The notes: generated by a model not told the origin, from the sequence alone. A stretch of DNA of 64,000 nucleotides from Streptomyces luteogriseus (GCF_014205055.1 NZ_JACHMS010000001.1:6944001-7008000), one strand, 5' to 3'; shown: positions 42,832 to 52,233, counted from the first letter of the stretch. Program-made: numbers and translations.

Positions 42832-43836
42832 TCAGCCGCCCTCACCCGGCGCCGCCCGCACCGGCAGGGGATACGGCGGGGGAGTACCGCCGAACTCCGG
42901 GCAGTGCGCCTGGTGGTCGCACCAGCCGCACAGCTTCGTGGGACGGGGCCGCCAGTCGCCCGTCTCGGTGGCCAGCCGGATCGCCTCCCACAGCGCCAGC
43001 AGCTTGCGCTCGACCCGCTCCAGATCGGCCAGGACCGGGTCGTACGTCAGCACCTGGCCGCTGCCGAGATAGACCAGCTGAAGCCGCCGGGGGATCACGT
43101 TCTTCAGCCGCCACACCACCAGGGCGTAGAACTTCATCTGGAACAGGGCGCCCTCGGAATACTCCGGCCGGGGCGCCTTCCCCGTCTTGTAGTCGACGAT
43201 CCGCACCTCGCCCGTGGGCGCCACGTCGACCCGGTCGATGATGCCGCGCAGCCGCAGCCCGGACTCCAGCTCGGTCTCGACGAACAGCTCCCGCTCGGCC
43301 GGCTCCAGACGGCTCGGATCCTCCAGGCTGAACCAGCGCTCGACGAGCTGCTCCGCCTCGCCCAGCCAGCGCGCCAGCCGCTCGCCCTGCGGATCATCGG
43401 CGAACAGCTCCACGACCTCCGGCCGCGTCTCGCGCAGCCGGTCCCACTGGCCGGGGATCAGCGACTTCGCCCGGGGCGGCGTACGCTCGGCGGCCGGGGC
43501 GTCGAAGAGCCGCTCCAGCACCGCGTGCACCAGCGTGCCCCTGGTCGCCGCCTCGCTCGGCTTCTCCGGCAGCCGGTCGATGACCCGGAAGCGGTAGAGC
43601 AGCGGGCACTGCATGAAGTCACTCGCACGTGAGGGGGACAGCGAGGCGGGCGCTATGGCGGTGGTCCCGGTCACGAGGTCGCTCACGGCGGCGGTCTCGG
43701 CCGCCGCCTCCGCCACCGTCTGCGCGTCCGCCGCCGTCTCCACTGCCGTCTCCGCGGGTCCGGCCGGGACCGGCGGTGCTTCCGCCGCGGTCCGGCTGCT
43801 GTCGGGCCGCGCCGCGCCCTCGGTGCTCGTCTCCAT
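42832..43836 (-). CDS. RecB-family PD-(D/E)XK exonuclease with Fe-S cysteines
   Basis: A 334-residue single-domain nuclease. After an Ala/Thr/Glu-rich tail (about 1-65), the core opens with SPSRASDFMQCPLLYRFRV, then the conserved His in RGTLVHAVLERLF. The metal-binding set is GIIDRVDV and VRIVDYKTGKAP, with the QMKFYA helix. Four cysteines (MQC and LCGWCDHQAHC) would bind a 4Fe-4S cluster, as in AddB and Cas4. It should digest or trim single-stranded ends in DNA repair. ATG 43834-43836; an alternative ATG is 12 bases upstream (43848). Confidence 0.88.
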   Translation of the reverse strand: METSTEGAARPDSSRTAAEAPPVPAGPAETAVETAADAQTVAEAAAETAAVSDLVTGTTAIAPASLSPSRASDFMQCPLLYRFRVIDRLPEKPSEAATRGTLVHAVLERLFDAPAAERTPPRAKSLIPGQWDRLRETRPEVVELFADDPQGERLARWLGEAEQLVERWFSLEDPSRLEPAERELFVETELESGLRLRGIIDRVDVAPTGEVRIVDYKTGKAPRPEYSEGALFQMKFYALVVWRLKNVIPRRLQLVYLGSGQVLTYDPVLADLERVERKLLALWEAIRLATETGDWRPRPTKLCGWCDHQAHCPEFGGTPPPYPLPVRAAPGEGG

Positions 43837-44023
43837 GCTCCAGACCATACGGCCCGCCACTGACAGTGACCCAGCCGTGTTCCGTGGGGGAAGCCGGGAG
43901 AGGAGGTCGACGTACGGGAAACACAGGGGTGCCGGGGCGGAACGCACCGCGACGGACGCATACCATCGACTCGAGACCTCCCGTCCGGCAGGCGCGGGAA
44001 ACGCTTCGATCGAGGGGACACCG

Positions 44024-45802
44024 GTGGACGAGAGCGGCGGGCGCGGGCGGCCGCGGTCCGACAACGACGAGTCGGCCGAGCGCCACGCGGGGCCTGCGGA
44101 CCGGGCCGCCGAGCCGACCCCCGCCGACGAACACCCCACGGACGAGCGCCCCTTCACCCCTGAACAGCCCACCCCGGGACCGGGACCGACCCGTCCGGCC
44201 ACGCCCGCCGACACCCCGGCGACCCCTGCTGACGCCATGAGGGACGAATCGGCGGCGGACCGTCCGACGCGGAGTGACGAAACCCCCACCGGCCCCGTCG
44301 AGCCCGGCGCGAGCCGTCCGCCGGCCGGTGACTCTCCCGGCCGCGCCACCGCCGAGGACCCGCACACGACACCGGCCGGCCCCGACCCCGACGTACCGCG
44401 GACGGCACCCGCTCCCGCCGACCGCGGCGACGGCGACACACCGGAGGGCGACACCCACCCCGACCGCGCCTACGCCAGCGGCCCGCACTCCGCACCCGTC
44501 GCCGGCCGGCCCGAGACGGACCGCCTGCACAAGGCACACACACCCGCCCCGGCCTCCGATGACCAAAACCGCGCGCAACAGCCCCCGGCCCCCGGCGACC
44601 GCCACCTCGCCCACTCCGCCGACGGCAAAGGCCCCGCCCCCCAGCGGCCGGAGCCCCGGGGTGGGCTCCTCATGGGCCGGCCCTTCGGCGTGCCGGTGTA
44701 CGTCGCGCCGAGCTGGTTCCTCGTCGCCGCCCTGATCACCTGGGTGTTCGGCGGCCAGCTGGAGCGCGTACTGCCCGAACTCGGCGCGGCCCGCTACCTG
44801 GTCTCCCTCTTCTTCGCGGTCGCCTTCTACGCCTCCGTACTCGTCCACGAACTGGCACACACCGTCGCCGCCCTCCGCTTCAAGCTCCCGGTCCGCCGCA
44901 TCCAGCTCCAGTTCTTCGGCGGTGTCTCCGAGATCGAGAAGGAGGCCGAGACTCCCGGCCGGGAGTTCGTGCTGGCCTTCGTCGGGCCCCTGCTCTCCCT
45001 CGTCCTCGCCGGCATCTTCTACGCCGCCGTGCAGACCGTGGAACCCGGCACCGTTCCGGGCGTCCTGCTCGCCGGCCTGATGATCTCCAACCTCATCGTG
45101 GCCGCGTTCAACCTCCTGCCCGGCCTGCCCCTCGACGGCGGCCGCATGCTCCGCGCCGTCGTCTGGAAAATCACCGGCAAACCCATGAAGGGCACCATCG
45201 CCGCCGCCTGGGTCGGCCGCGTCCTCGCCATCTCCGTACTCATCGGACTGCCGCTGCTCACCCAGTCCGGCGCCCTCGGCACCGACGCCGTCGACAACGT
45301 CGGCATGGACACCGTCCTCGACGCCCTGCTCGCCGCCATCCTCGCCGCGATCATCTGGACCGGCGCCGGCAACAGCCTGCGCATGGCCCGCCTGCGCGAA
45401 CACCTCCCCGAGCTGCGTGCCCGCGCCCTCACTCGCCGCGCGGTCCCCGTCGAGTCGGACACCCCGCTCTCGGAAGCCCTGCGCCGCGCCAACGCCGCCG
45501 GAGCCCGCGCCCTGGTCGTCGTCGACCCCGACGGCAAGCCCCTCTCCCTCGTCCGCGAGGCCGCCATCGTCGGCGTACCCGAGCACCGCCGCCCCTGGGT
45601 CGCCGTCAGCGGCCTCGCCCAGGACCTCACCGACGGCATGCGGGTCTCGGCGGAGCTGTCGGGCGAGGAGTTGCTGGACGCCCTGCGCGCCACCCCGGCC
45701 ACCGAATACCTCGTGGTGGAGGAAACCGGCGAGATCTACGGCGTCCTGTCCGCCGCCGACGTGGAGCGCGCCTTCGTGAAAGCGATGGCGAGGCCGTCCT
45801 GA
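44024..45802 (+). CDS. Site-2 protease family membrane protease with CBS domains
   Basis: A 592-residue protein. Residues 1-210 are Pro/Asp/Thr-rich and apparently disordered. The membrane core (from GLLMGRPFGVPVYVAPSW) carries the zinc motif HELAH in VLVHELAHTVAAL and the second motif NLLPGLPLDGGRMLRAV. The C-terminal 160 residues form a CBS pair (LRRANAAGARALVVVDPDG, TEYLVVEETGEIYGVLS). It should cut transmembrane substrates, for example anti-sigma factors, with the CBS part sensing a nucleotide. GTG 44024 after GAGGGG. The divergent neighbour is the RecB-like gene. Confidence 0.85.
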   Translation: MDESGGRGRPRSDNDESAERHAGPADRAAEPTPADEHPTDERPFTPEQPTPGPGPTRPATPADTPATPADAMRDESAADRPTRSDETPTGPVEPGASRPPAGDSPGRATAEDPHTTPAGPDPDVPRTAPAPADRGDGDTPEGDTHPDRAYASGPHSAPVAGRPETDRLHKAHTPAPASDDQNRAQQPPAPGDRHLAHSADGKGPAPQRPEPRGGLLMGRPFGVPVYVAPSWFLVAALITWVFGGQLERVLPELGAARYLVSLFFAVAFYASVLVHELAHTVAALRFKLPVRRIQLQFFGGVSEIEKEAETPGREFVLAFVGPLLSLVLAGIFYAAVQTVEPGTVPGVLLAGLMISNLIVAAFNLLPGLPLDGGRMLRAVVWKITGKPMKGTIAAAWVGRVLAISVLIGLPLLTQSGALGTDAVDNVGMDTVLDALLAAILAAIIWTGAGNSLRMARLREHLPELRARALTRRAVPVESDTPLSEALRRANAAGARALVVVDPDGKPLSLVREAAIVGVPEHRRPWVAVSGLAQDLTDGMRVSAELSGEELLDALRATPATEYLVVEETGEIYGVLSAADVERAFVKAMARPS

Positions 45803-45845
45803 CCGCGAGACCGTCCTGGTGGTCGGTGGCCCTCTCCGGGGCCGG

Positions 45846-45851
45846 TAGGCT
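45846..45851 (+). promoter_or_regulatory. Leaderless promoter -10 of trmI
   Basis: TAGGCT ends six bases before the trmI ATG and there is no Shine-Dalgarno sequence, the same spacing as at mshC. Confidence 0.45.
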
Positions 45852-45857
45852 GGTCAC

Positions 45858-46760
45858 ATGTCCGAACCGACCGGTGCCGCCCGCAGGCGCGGGCCCTTCA
45901 AGGTCGGGGACCAGGTTCAGCTGACCGACCCCAAGGGCCGCCACTACACGTTCACGCTCGAGGCCGGGAAGAACTTCCACACCCACAAGGGTTCCTTCCC
46001 CCACGACGAGCTGATCGGCGCTCCCGAGGGCAGCGTTGTCCGCACCACGGGGAACGTCGCCTACCTCGCGCTGCGCCCCCTGCTCCCCGACTACGTCCTG
46101 TCCATGCCCCGCGGCGCCGCCGTGGTCTACCCCAAGGACGCGGGGCAGATCCTGGCCTTCGCCGACATCTTCCCCGGCGCACGCGTCGTCGAAGCGGGCG
46201 TCGGCTCCGGCTCGCTCAGCAGCTTCCTGCTGCGGGCCATCGGCGACCAGGGCATGCTGCACAGCTACGAGCGCCGCGCCGACTTCGCCGAGATCGCCCA
46301 GGCCAACGTCGAGCGCTACTTCGGCGGCCCGCACCCCGCCTGGCAGCTCACCGTCGGCGACCTCCAGGACAACCTGTCCGACGCCGACGTCGACCGCGTC
46401 ATCCTCGACATGCTGGCCCCCTGGGAGTGCCTGGAGGCCGTCTCCAAGGCGCTCGTCCCCGGCGGCATCCTGTGCTGCTACGTGGCGACCACCACCCAGC
46501 TCGCCCGGACCGTCGAGTCCATCCGGGAGATCGGCTGCTTCAACGAGCCGAGCGCCTGGGAGTCGATGATCCGCAACTGGCACATCGAGGGCCTGGCCGT
46601 CCGCCCCGACCACCGGATGATCGGCCACACCGGCTTCCTGCTCACCGCCCGCCGCCTCGCCGACGGCGTCGAGCCGCCCATGCGCCGCCGCCGCCCCGCC
46701 AAGGGCGCCTACGGCGAGGACTACGCAGGTCCCAACGCCGACGGCGGCGCCGCCCGCTGA
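45858..46760 (+). CDS. trmI: tRNA (adenine-N1-)-methyltransferase
   Basis: A 300-residue class I methyltransferase. The N-terminal beta domain (FKVGDQVQLTDPKGRHYTFT, GKNFHTHKGSFPHDELIG) is followed by the SAM fold with motif I VVEAGVGSGSLSSFLLRAIG and catalytic-domain DMLAPWECLEAV. The enzyme forms 1-methyladenosine at position 58 of the tRNA T-loop as a tetramer. It lies just upstream of the proteasome cluster, as in many actinobacteria. The Arg-rich C-terminus may help bind RNA. Confidence 0.92.
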   Translation: MSEPTGAARRRGPFKVGDQVQLTDPKGRHYTFTLEAGKNFHTHKGSFPHDELIGAPEGSVVRTTGNVAYLALRPLLPDYVLSMPRGAAVVYPKDAGQILAFADIFPGARVVEAGVGSGSLSSFLLRAIGDQGMLHSYERRADFAEIAQANVERYFGGPHPAWQLTVGDLQDNLSDADVDRVILDMLAPWECLEAVSKALVPGGILCCYVATTTQLARTVESIREIGCFNEPSAWESMIRNWHIEGLAVRPDHRMIGHTGFLLTARRLADGVEPPMRRRRPAKGAYGEDYAGPNADGGAAR

Positions 46761-46788
46761 GGCGACCCGCCACCGCGCCCAACGCACC

Positions 46789-46838
46789 GGCGCCGTGGTG
46801 GAGTTCCCGCATCCGTACGGGAACTCCACCACGGCGCC
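46789..46838 (+). terminator. Strong intrinsic terminator of trmI
   Basis: A perfect 21-bp stem with an eight-base loop is followed by TTTT, 28 bases after the stop. The rest of the gene-less stretch 46839-47090 shows nothing clear. Confidence 0.9.
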
Positions 46839-47090
46839 TTTTCGTTGCCGCCCCGGTTGCCGCCCCGGGTGAACCCGCGCCCGACGCCCTTGACCCGCCA
46901 CCCCGGCAGCGACGGCCCACGGCGCGGGGAGCAGGATCCGGGCCCGCACCGGACCGCTGACACAGCGGCAGGAACCGCAACCCTTCAGACTTCCCCGGCG
47001 CAGAACGTGCACACCCCGCCGTTCCCTCGCGGTGTGACGTGTGGCACCATGCTGGCCACCCCACCGGCACAGCCTCAGGAGACCCTCCTA

Positions 47091-47669
47091 GTGCAGTCTT
47101 CCGCCGTCCCGGAGCTCGCCCACACCCACACCCGTCCCATCCACTGGCTGGCCACCGCGACAGCCGTCGCCGGTGTCGTGGCCTTCTCCTCGGTCCTGCA
47201 GCCCGGCGCGGCGACGGCGGCCCAGCCTGCCGCCCCCGAGACCAAGAGCGCTCCGGCGCCCATGACTGCGCCCGACCCGGCCGCGGTGACGTTCCCGATC
47301 GAATGCGGCCCGGTGAAGGCCGTGGTGAAGAAGCGGGCTTCCGGAGACCTTGACGGCGACGGCCGGCCCGAGACGGTGGCCGTGGTCCACTGCGACTCCC
47401 CGATGGGGACGCCGCCGGACGGCGTGTACGTCCTCACGCGCGACGCCGACGGCGGCAAGCCGCGCGTCGTGGCCACCCTGGTCGACCCCAAGGACAGCAC
47501 CACCGTCACCGACTTCGCCGTTCGGGACGGGGCCGTCACGGCCACGCTCCTCGGCTACTCGTCGGCCGACGTGCCGCGTTGCTGCCCCGACGAGAAGAGC
47601 GACGTGAAATGGCGTTGGCGCGGCGGCTCTTTCGTCCGCTCGACGCCGTCCGAAGCTCGCAGCGTGTGA
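47091..47669 (+). CDS. Secreted hypothetical protein
   Basis: A 192-residue protein with a predicted signal peptide (hydrophobic segment IHWLATATAVAGVVAFSS, cleavage near GAATAA), then an Ala/Pro linker and a domain containing SGDLDGDGRPETVAVVHCD, a Ca2+-binding-like DxDxDG loop of the FG-GAP/VCBS kind. Four cysteines (ECGP, HCDS, RCCP) could form disulfides. Start chosen at GTG 47091 with AGGAG 10 bases before; an ATG at 47049 would add 14 residues. I do not recognise the family; it lies between trmI and the ferredoxin, convergent with the latter. Confidence 0.65.
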   Translation: MQSSAVPELAHTHTRPIHWLATATAVAGVVAFSSVLQPGAATAAQPAAPETKSAPAPMTAPDPAAVTFPIECGPVKAVVKKRASGDLDGDGRPETVAVVHCDSPMGTPPDGVYVLTRDADGGKPRVVATLVDPKDSTTVTDFAVRDGAVTATLLGYSSADVPRCCPDEKSDVKWRWRGGSFVRSTPSEARSV

Positions 47670-47728
47670 GGCGTGTGCGACAGCGCGTGTGAGATATCAG
47701 ACAGTCGTAACGGAACGTGGAGAAGTGG

Positions 47729-48034
47729 TCACTCCGCGTCCGGTCCGTAGACCTCGGCCTTGTCCGAAACACGTCGCACATGGATGCAGTCGCCCGGACA
47801 CTCCTTCGCGGAGTCGATCACATCCGTGAGGAGCGGCAGCGGAACGGGCGTTGTCGCACCCTTGTCCTGAAGCAACTCGTCGTCGGCGCTCTTCACATAG
47901 GCCAGACCGTCGATGTCCAGCTCGAACACCTCCGGCGCGTACTGGGCACAGATGCCGTCGCCGGTACACAGGTCCTGGTCGATCCAGACCTCCAGCTCCC
48001 CGCCGTCGACCCCGGCCATCTGCTGCACGCTCAT
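47729..48034 (-). CDS. Ferredoxin (3Fe-4S type)
   Basis: A 101-residue ferredoxin. The first cluster motif is CTGDGIC (residues 23-29) with the middle cysteine replaced, and the last is CPGDCIH (about 79-85), so a 3Fe-4S cluster is expected. The acidic C-terminus is typical. Such ferredoxins feed cytochromes P450 or related oxidoreductases, but no partner is in the window. It sits divergently from arc across a 245-base region. Confidence 0.85.
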   Translation of the reverse strand: MSVQQMAGVDGGELEVWIDQDLCTGDGICAQYAPEVFELDIDGLAYVKSADDELLQDKGATTPVPLPLLTDVIDSAKECPGDCIHVRRVSDKAEVYGPDAE

Positions 48035-48213
48035 CTCTCCTGCCGTTTCTCCGCCGAGCCGTATCGGGAATCCGGCCAGCTCCGGCGGGTGTTGAACAGT
48101 TCGACCCTACCTCCGGCTGGGTTCCAATCATGTTCGCTGGGTATCCCCCTGGCGTGAGGGAGAGCGCAAGGGTGAAGATCGGACACACCCCGACCGTCTT
48201 TGTGATCTAGGGG

Positions 48214-48241
48214 TTTCAATCGACACCCGCCCAGGTAGGGT
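48214..48241 (+). promoter_or_regulatory. Candidate promoter of arc
   Basis: TAGGGT (48236-48241) with a TTTCAA -35-like element (48214-48219) at 16-base spacing lies 38 bases upstream of the arc GTG. This would be a vegetative promoter for the proteasome ATPase. Confidence 0.45.
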
Positions 48242-48279
48242 CTGGAAGCGTCCAGCTCCCCTTGGAGGAGGTGAGGACC

Positions 48280-50046
48280 GTGGCAGCCCACGACGACGAC
48301 ATGAACCGCGGCATCCGCCCGGGACGCGGGTCCGACGACCCGGCCGGGCAGATTGCCTACCTTGAGCAGGAGATCGCCGTCCTGCGACGTAAGCTCGCCG
48401 ACTCTCCGCGACACACGAGGATTCTCGAAGAGCGGATCGTCGAGCTGCAGACCAATCTGGCCGGCGTGTCCGCGCAGAACGAGCGACTCGCCAACACGCT
48501 CCGCGAGGCCCGTGACCAGATCGTCGCCCTCAAGGAAGAAGTCGACCGGCTCGCGCAGCCGCCGGCCGGCTTCGGAGTCTTCCTGACGGCGAACGAGGAC
48601 GGCACCGCCGACATCTTCACCGGCGGCCGCAAACTCAGGGTGAACGTCAGCCCCAGCGTCGAGCTCGAAGAGCTCCGGCGCGGCCAGGAAGTAATGCTCA
48701 ACGAAGCGCTCAACGTGGTCGAGGCCATGGAATACGAGCGCGTCGGTGACATCGTCACCCTCAAGGAGATCCTCGAGGACGGCGAGCGGGCCCTCGTGCT
48801 CGGTCACACCGACGAGGAGCGAGTGGTACGGCTCGCCGAGCCGCTGCTGGACGTGAACATCCGGCCCGGTGACGCCCTGCTGCTCGAACCCCGCTCGGGC
48901 TACGTCTACGAGATCGTCCCGAAGAGCGAGGTCGAGGAACTCGTCCTCGAAGAGGTCCCCGACATCGGCTACGAGCAGATCGGTGGTCTCGGCGGCCAGA
49001 TCGAGGCCATCCGGGACGCCGTCGAGCTCCCCTACCTCTACCCCGACCTGTTCAAGGAGCACGAACTGCGGCCGCCGAAGGGCGTCCTGCTGTACGGGCC
49101 CCCCGGATGCGGCAAGACGCTCATCGCCAAGGCCGTGGCCAACTCGCTGGCCAAGAAGGTCGCCGAGGTGACCGGCCAGGCCGCCGGCAAGAGCTTCTTC
49201 CTCAACATCAAGGGCCCCGAGCTCCTGAACAAGTACGTCGGTGAGACGGAGCGGCAGATCCGCCTCGTCTTCCAGCGGGCCCGTGAGAAGGCCAGCGAGG
49301 GAACCCCCGTCATCGTCTTCTTCGACGAGATGGAATCCCTCTTCCGCACCCGTGGCTCCGGAGTCAGCTCGGACGTGGAGAACACCATCGTCCCGCAGCT
49401 GCTCGCCGAGATCGACGGTGTGGAGGGCCTGCAGAACGTGGTCGTGATCGGCGCCTCCAACCGTGAGGACATGATCGACCCCGCCATCCTGCGGCCCGGC
49501 CGGCTCGACGTGAAGATCAAGATCGAGCGTCCGGACGCCGAGGCGGCCAAGGACATCTTCGGCAAGTACCTCACGGAGCGCCTCCCGCTGCACGGCGACG
49601 ACCTCGCCGAGCACAGCGGCTCCAAGGCCACCACGGTCCAGAGCATGATCCAGACAGCTGTCGAACACATGTACACCGAGTCCGAGGAGAACCGCTTCCT
49701 GGAGGTCACCTACGCAAACGGTGACAAGGAAGTCCTCTACTTCAAGGACTTCAACTCCGGCGCCATGATCGAGAACATCGTCGGCCGCGCCAAGAAGATG
49801 GCGATCAAGGACTTCCTCGAGAAGAACCAGAAGGGCCTCCGCGTCTCCCACCTCCTCCAGGCCTGCGTGGACGAGTTCAAGGAGAACGAGGACCTGCCGA
49901 ACACCACCAACCCGGACGACTGGGCCCGTATCTCCGGAAAGAAGGGCGAACGGATCGTGTACATCCGTACGCTCATCACCGGAAAGCAGGGTGCGGACAC
50001 CGGACGCTCCATCGACACGGTGGCGAACACCGGTCAGTACCTGTAA
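48280..50046 (+). CDS. arc: Proteasome-activating AAA ATPase ARC/Mpa
   Basis: A 588-residue hexameric unfoldase. The N-terminal coiled coil (about 20-75: YLEQEIAVLRRKLADSPRHT) binds pupylated clients. Two OB folds follow. The AAA module has Walker A GPPGCGKT and Walker B VIVFFDEMESLF. The C-terminal GQYL with penultimate Tyr docks into the 20S core. I start at GTG 48280 after GGAGGAGGTG; this start matches the length of known Streptomyces ARC. It recognises Pup, unfolds the target and feeds PrcBA. Upstream of dop, pup and prcBA in the same orientation. Confidence 0.96.
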   Translation: MAAHDDDMNRGIRPGRGSDDPAGQIAYLEQEIAVLRRKLADSPRHTRILEERIVELQTNLAGVSAQNERLANTLREARDQIVALKEEVDRLAQPPAGFGVFLTANEDGTADIFTGGRKLRVNVSPSVELEELRRGQEVMLNEALNVVEAMEYERVGDIVTLKEILEDGERALVLGHTDEERVVRLAEPLLDVNIRPGDALLLEPRSGYVYEIVPKSEVEELVLEEVPDIGYEQIGGLGGQIEAIRDAVELPYLYPDLFKEHELRPPKGVLLYGPPGCGKTLIAKAVANSLAKKVAEVTGQAAGKSFFLNIKGPELLNKYVGETERQIRLVFQRAREKASEGTPVIVFFDEMESLFRTRGSGVSSDVENTIVPQLLAEIDGVEGLQNVVVIGASNREDMIDPAILRPGRLDVKIKIERPDAEAAKDIFGKYLTERLPLHGDDLAEHSGSKATTVQSMIQTAVEHMYTESEENRFLEVTYANGDKEVLYFKDFNSGAMIENIVGRAKKMAIKDFLEKNQKGLRVSHLLQACVDEFKENEDLPNTTNPDDWARISGKKGERIVYIRTLITGKQGADTGRSIDTVANTGQYL

Positions 50047-50055
50047 AAGACAGGG

Positions 50056-50090
50056 CGGCTGCGGGTGCCCTCGGCGGGTACCCGCAGCCG
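50056..50090 (+). terminator. Terminator after arc
   Basis: CGGCTGCGGGT pairs perfectly with ACCCGCAGCCG around a 13-base loop, followed by ACTGTTTTT. arc is therefore transcribed separately from dop. Confidence 0.88.
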
Positions 50091-50280
50091 ACTGTTTTTC
50101 AGGCCACGCCTGGAGCAACGCAATGACGCAAATGATCTCCCCACCAGCGCAAAGGCGTTCTAGGCTCTTGCGTACCGCCAAGTCGCGCAGTGCGGGGACG
50201 GGCACCGCACACGCAACCGAGCGCCAGCGGTATCTGAGTGGCGCCCACGACCGAGGGTGCCGCCGGGCAAGGAGGGCCGC

Positions 50281-51792
50281 ATGACCGTACGGCGAGTAAT
50301 GGGCATCGAGACGGAGTACGGGATCTCCGTCCCCGGCCACCCCAACGCCAATGCCATGCTCACCTCGTCCCAGATCGTGAACGCCTACGCGGCGGCGATG
50401 CACCGGGCCCGCCGGGCCCGCTGGGACTTCGAGGAGGAGAACCCGCTGCGGGACGCGCGAGGCTTCGACCTCGCCCGCGAGTCCGCCGACTCCAGCCAGC
50501 TCACCGATGAGGACATCGGCCTGGCCAACGTGATCCTCACCAACGGTGCACGGCTCTACGTCGACCACGCACACCCCGAGTACAGCTCCCCCGAGGTGAC
50601 CAATCCCCGGGACGCCGTCCTCTGGGACAAGGCCGGCGAGCGGATCATGGCGGAGGCCGCGGAGCGGGCCGCACAGCTGCCCGGTGCCCAGCCGATCCAC
50701 CTCTACAAGAACAACACCGACAACAAGGGCGCGTCCTACGGCACGCACGAGAATTACCTGATGAAGCGGGAGACCCCCTTCTCGGACATCGTGCGCCATC
50801 TGACGCCGTTCTTCGTCTCCCGCCAGGTCTTCACCGGAGCCGGCCGCGTCGGCATCGGCCAGGACGGGCACGAACATGGCTTCCAGCTCAGCCAGCGGGC
50901 CGACTACTTCGAGGTCGAGGTCGGCCTCGAGACGACGCTCAAGCGCCCGATCATCAACACTCGCGACGAGCCGCACGCGGACGCCGAGAAGTACCGGCGC
51001 CTGCACGTGATCATCGGCGACGCGAACCTGTCGGAGATCTCGACCTATCTCAAGCTGGGCACGACCTCGCTGGTGCTGTCGATGATCGAGGACGGTTTCA
51101 TCGCCGTCGACCTGGCCGTCGACCAGCCCGTCCGCACGCTCCACCAGGTCTCGCACGACCCGTCCCTGAAGCGCCTGGTCACGCTCCGCAGCGGCCGTAC
51201 GCTCACGGCGGTCCAGTTGCAGATGGAGTACTACGAGCTGGCGCGCAAGTACGTGGAGGAGCGGTTCGGGGCCGACGCCGACGACCAGACCAAGGACGTC
51301 CTGTCCCGCTGGGAGGACACCCTCACCCGTCTGGAGCACGACCCGATGAGCCTGGCCGGGGAGCTGGACTGGGTCGCCAAGCGGGAGCTGATGGAGGGCT
51401 ACCGGCGCCGGGACAACCTCGACTGGGACGCGGCGCGACTGCACCTGGTCGACCTCCAGTACGCGGACGTACGGCCCGAGAAGGGCCTGTACAACCGTCT
51501 GGTGGCCCGCGGGCGCATGAAGCGGCTGCTGACCGACGCGGACGTGGAGCAGGCCCGTACGGTGCCGCCGGAGGACACCAGGGCGTACTTCCGCGGCCGC
51601 TGCCTTGAGCAGTACGCGGACGACGTCGCGGCGGCCTCCTGGGACTCGGTGATCTTCGATCTGCCGGGCCGGGATTCGCTGCAGCGGGTCCCAACCCTGG
51701 AACCGCTTCGCGGAACGCGTAATCACGTCAAGGAGCTCCTGGACCGCTGCCGCACCGCGGAAGACCTGGTCAGGGTCCTGTCGGGCGGGTGA
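50281..51792 (+). CDS. dop: Pup deamidase/depupylase Dop
   Basis: A 503-residue glutamine-synthetase-like enzyme. The catalytic strand MGIETEYGI is at its N-terminus. The Dop-specific loop follows (about residues 38-80: RARRARWDFEEENPLRDARG), then LYKNNTDNKGASYGTHENYL and NTRDEPHADAEKYRRLHVII, shared with PafA. Presence of the Dop loop distinguishes it from PafA further along. It deamidates the C-terminal Gln of Pup and can remove Pup from substrates. ATG 50281 after AAGGAGG. The pup gene lies 178 bases downstream. Confidence 0.95.
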   Translation: MTVRRVMGIETEYGISVPGHPNANAMLTSSQIVNAYAAAMHRARRARWDFEEENPLRDARGFDLARESADSSQLTDEDIGLANVILTNGARLYVDHAHPEYSSPEVTNPRDAVLWDKAGERIMAEAAERAAQLPGAQPIHLYKNNTDNKGASYGTHENYLMKRETPFSDIVRHLTPFFVSRQVFTGAGRVGIGQDGHEHGFQLSQRADYFEVEVGLETTLKRPIINTRDEPHADAEKYRRLHVIIGDANLSEISTYLKLGTTSLVLSMIEDGFIAVDLAVDQPVRTLHQVSHDPSLKRLVTLRSGRTLTAVQLQMEYYELARKYVEERFGADADDQTKDVLSRWEDTLTRLEHDPMSLAGELDWVAKRELMEGYRRRDNLDWDAARLHLVDLQYADVRPEKGLYNRLVARGRMKRLLTDADVEQARTVPPEDTRAYFRGRCLEQYADDVAAASWDSVIFDLPGRDSLQRVPTLEPLRGTRNHVKELLDRCRTAEDLVRVLSGG

Positions 51793-51970
51793 ACGCGTTG
51801 AGCGGGTACTCGTCGGGAACCGGCCGGACAGGGTGGAAAAGCCCTGGTCCGGGAATCATCGAGGTGGCCCCCGTACGTTGGAGCAACTGCGGGGCCATTG
51901 TCAGACCCGGCGAGTAGGGTCTGATCTTGACCGAGCAACTGTGTCGGGCGAACCGAGCGGGGTGAGGGAT

Positions 51971-52189
51971 ATGGCGACCAAGGACACCGGCGGCGGACAG
52001 CAGAAGGCCACCCGGTCCACCGAGGAGGTCGAGGAGCAGGCGGCGGAGACGCAGGCTTCCGAGGACCTCAAGGAGCGTCAGGAGAAGCTGAGCGACGACG
52101 TGGACTCGGTCCTCGACGAAATCGATGATGTACTCGAGGAAAACGCAGAGGATTTCGTTCGAAGCTTCGTGCAAAAAGGCGGACAGTGA
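51971..52189 (+). CDS. pup: Prokaryotic ubiquitin-like protein Pup
   Basis: A 72-residue, mostly disordered, highly acidic protein starting MATKDTGGGQQKATRSTEE and ending KGGQ. The final Gln must be converted to Glu by Dop before PafA can attach it to lysines. The central helical segment (DLKERQEKLSDDVDSVLDEI) is the part bound by the ARC coiled coil. ATG 51971 follows GGTGAGGG. Downstream of dop and 44 bases before an endonuclease VII-like gene. Confidence 0.97.
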   Translation: MATKDTGGGQQKATRSTEEVEEQAAETQASEDLKERQEKLSDDVDSVLDEIDDVLEENAEDFVRSFVQKGGQ

Positions 52190-52233
52190 AGGCGAATGGT
52201 GCTCTCTAGCCTTTGATCTGAAGGTGGCGGGGG

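Noticed and set aside
42832..43836. RecB-like nuclease as Cas4
   Set aside because: The Fe-S and nuclease motifs are shared by AddB and RecB-family proteins, and there is no CRISPR locus nearby.
47049..47090. Upstream ATG for the secreted hypothetical protein
   Set aside because: It lacks a ribosome-binding site and adds a segment unlike a signal peptide; the GTG at 47091 has AGGAG upstream. It is kept as a possible alternative only.
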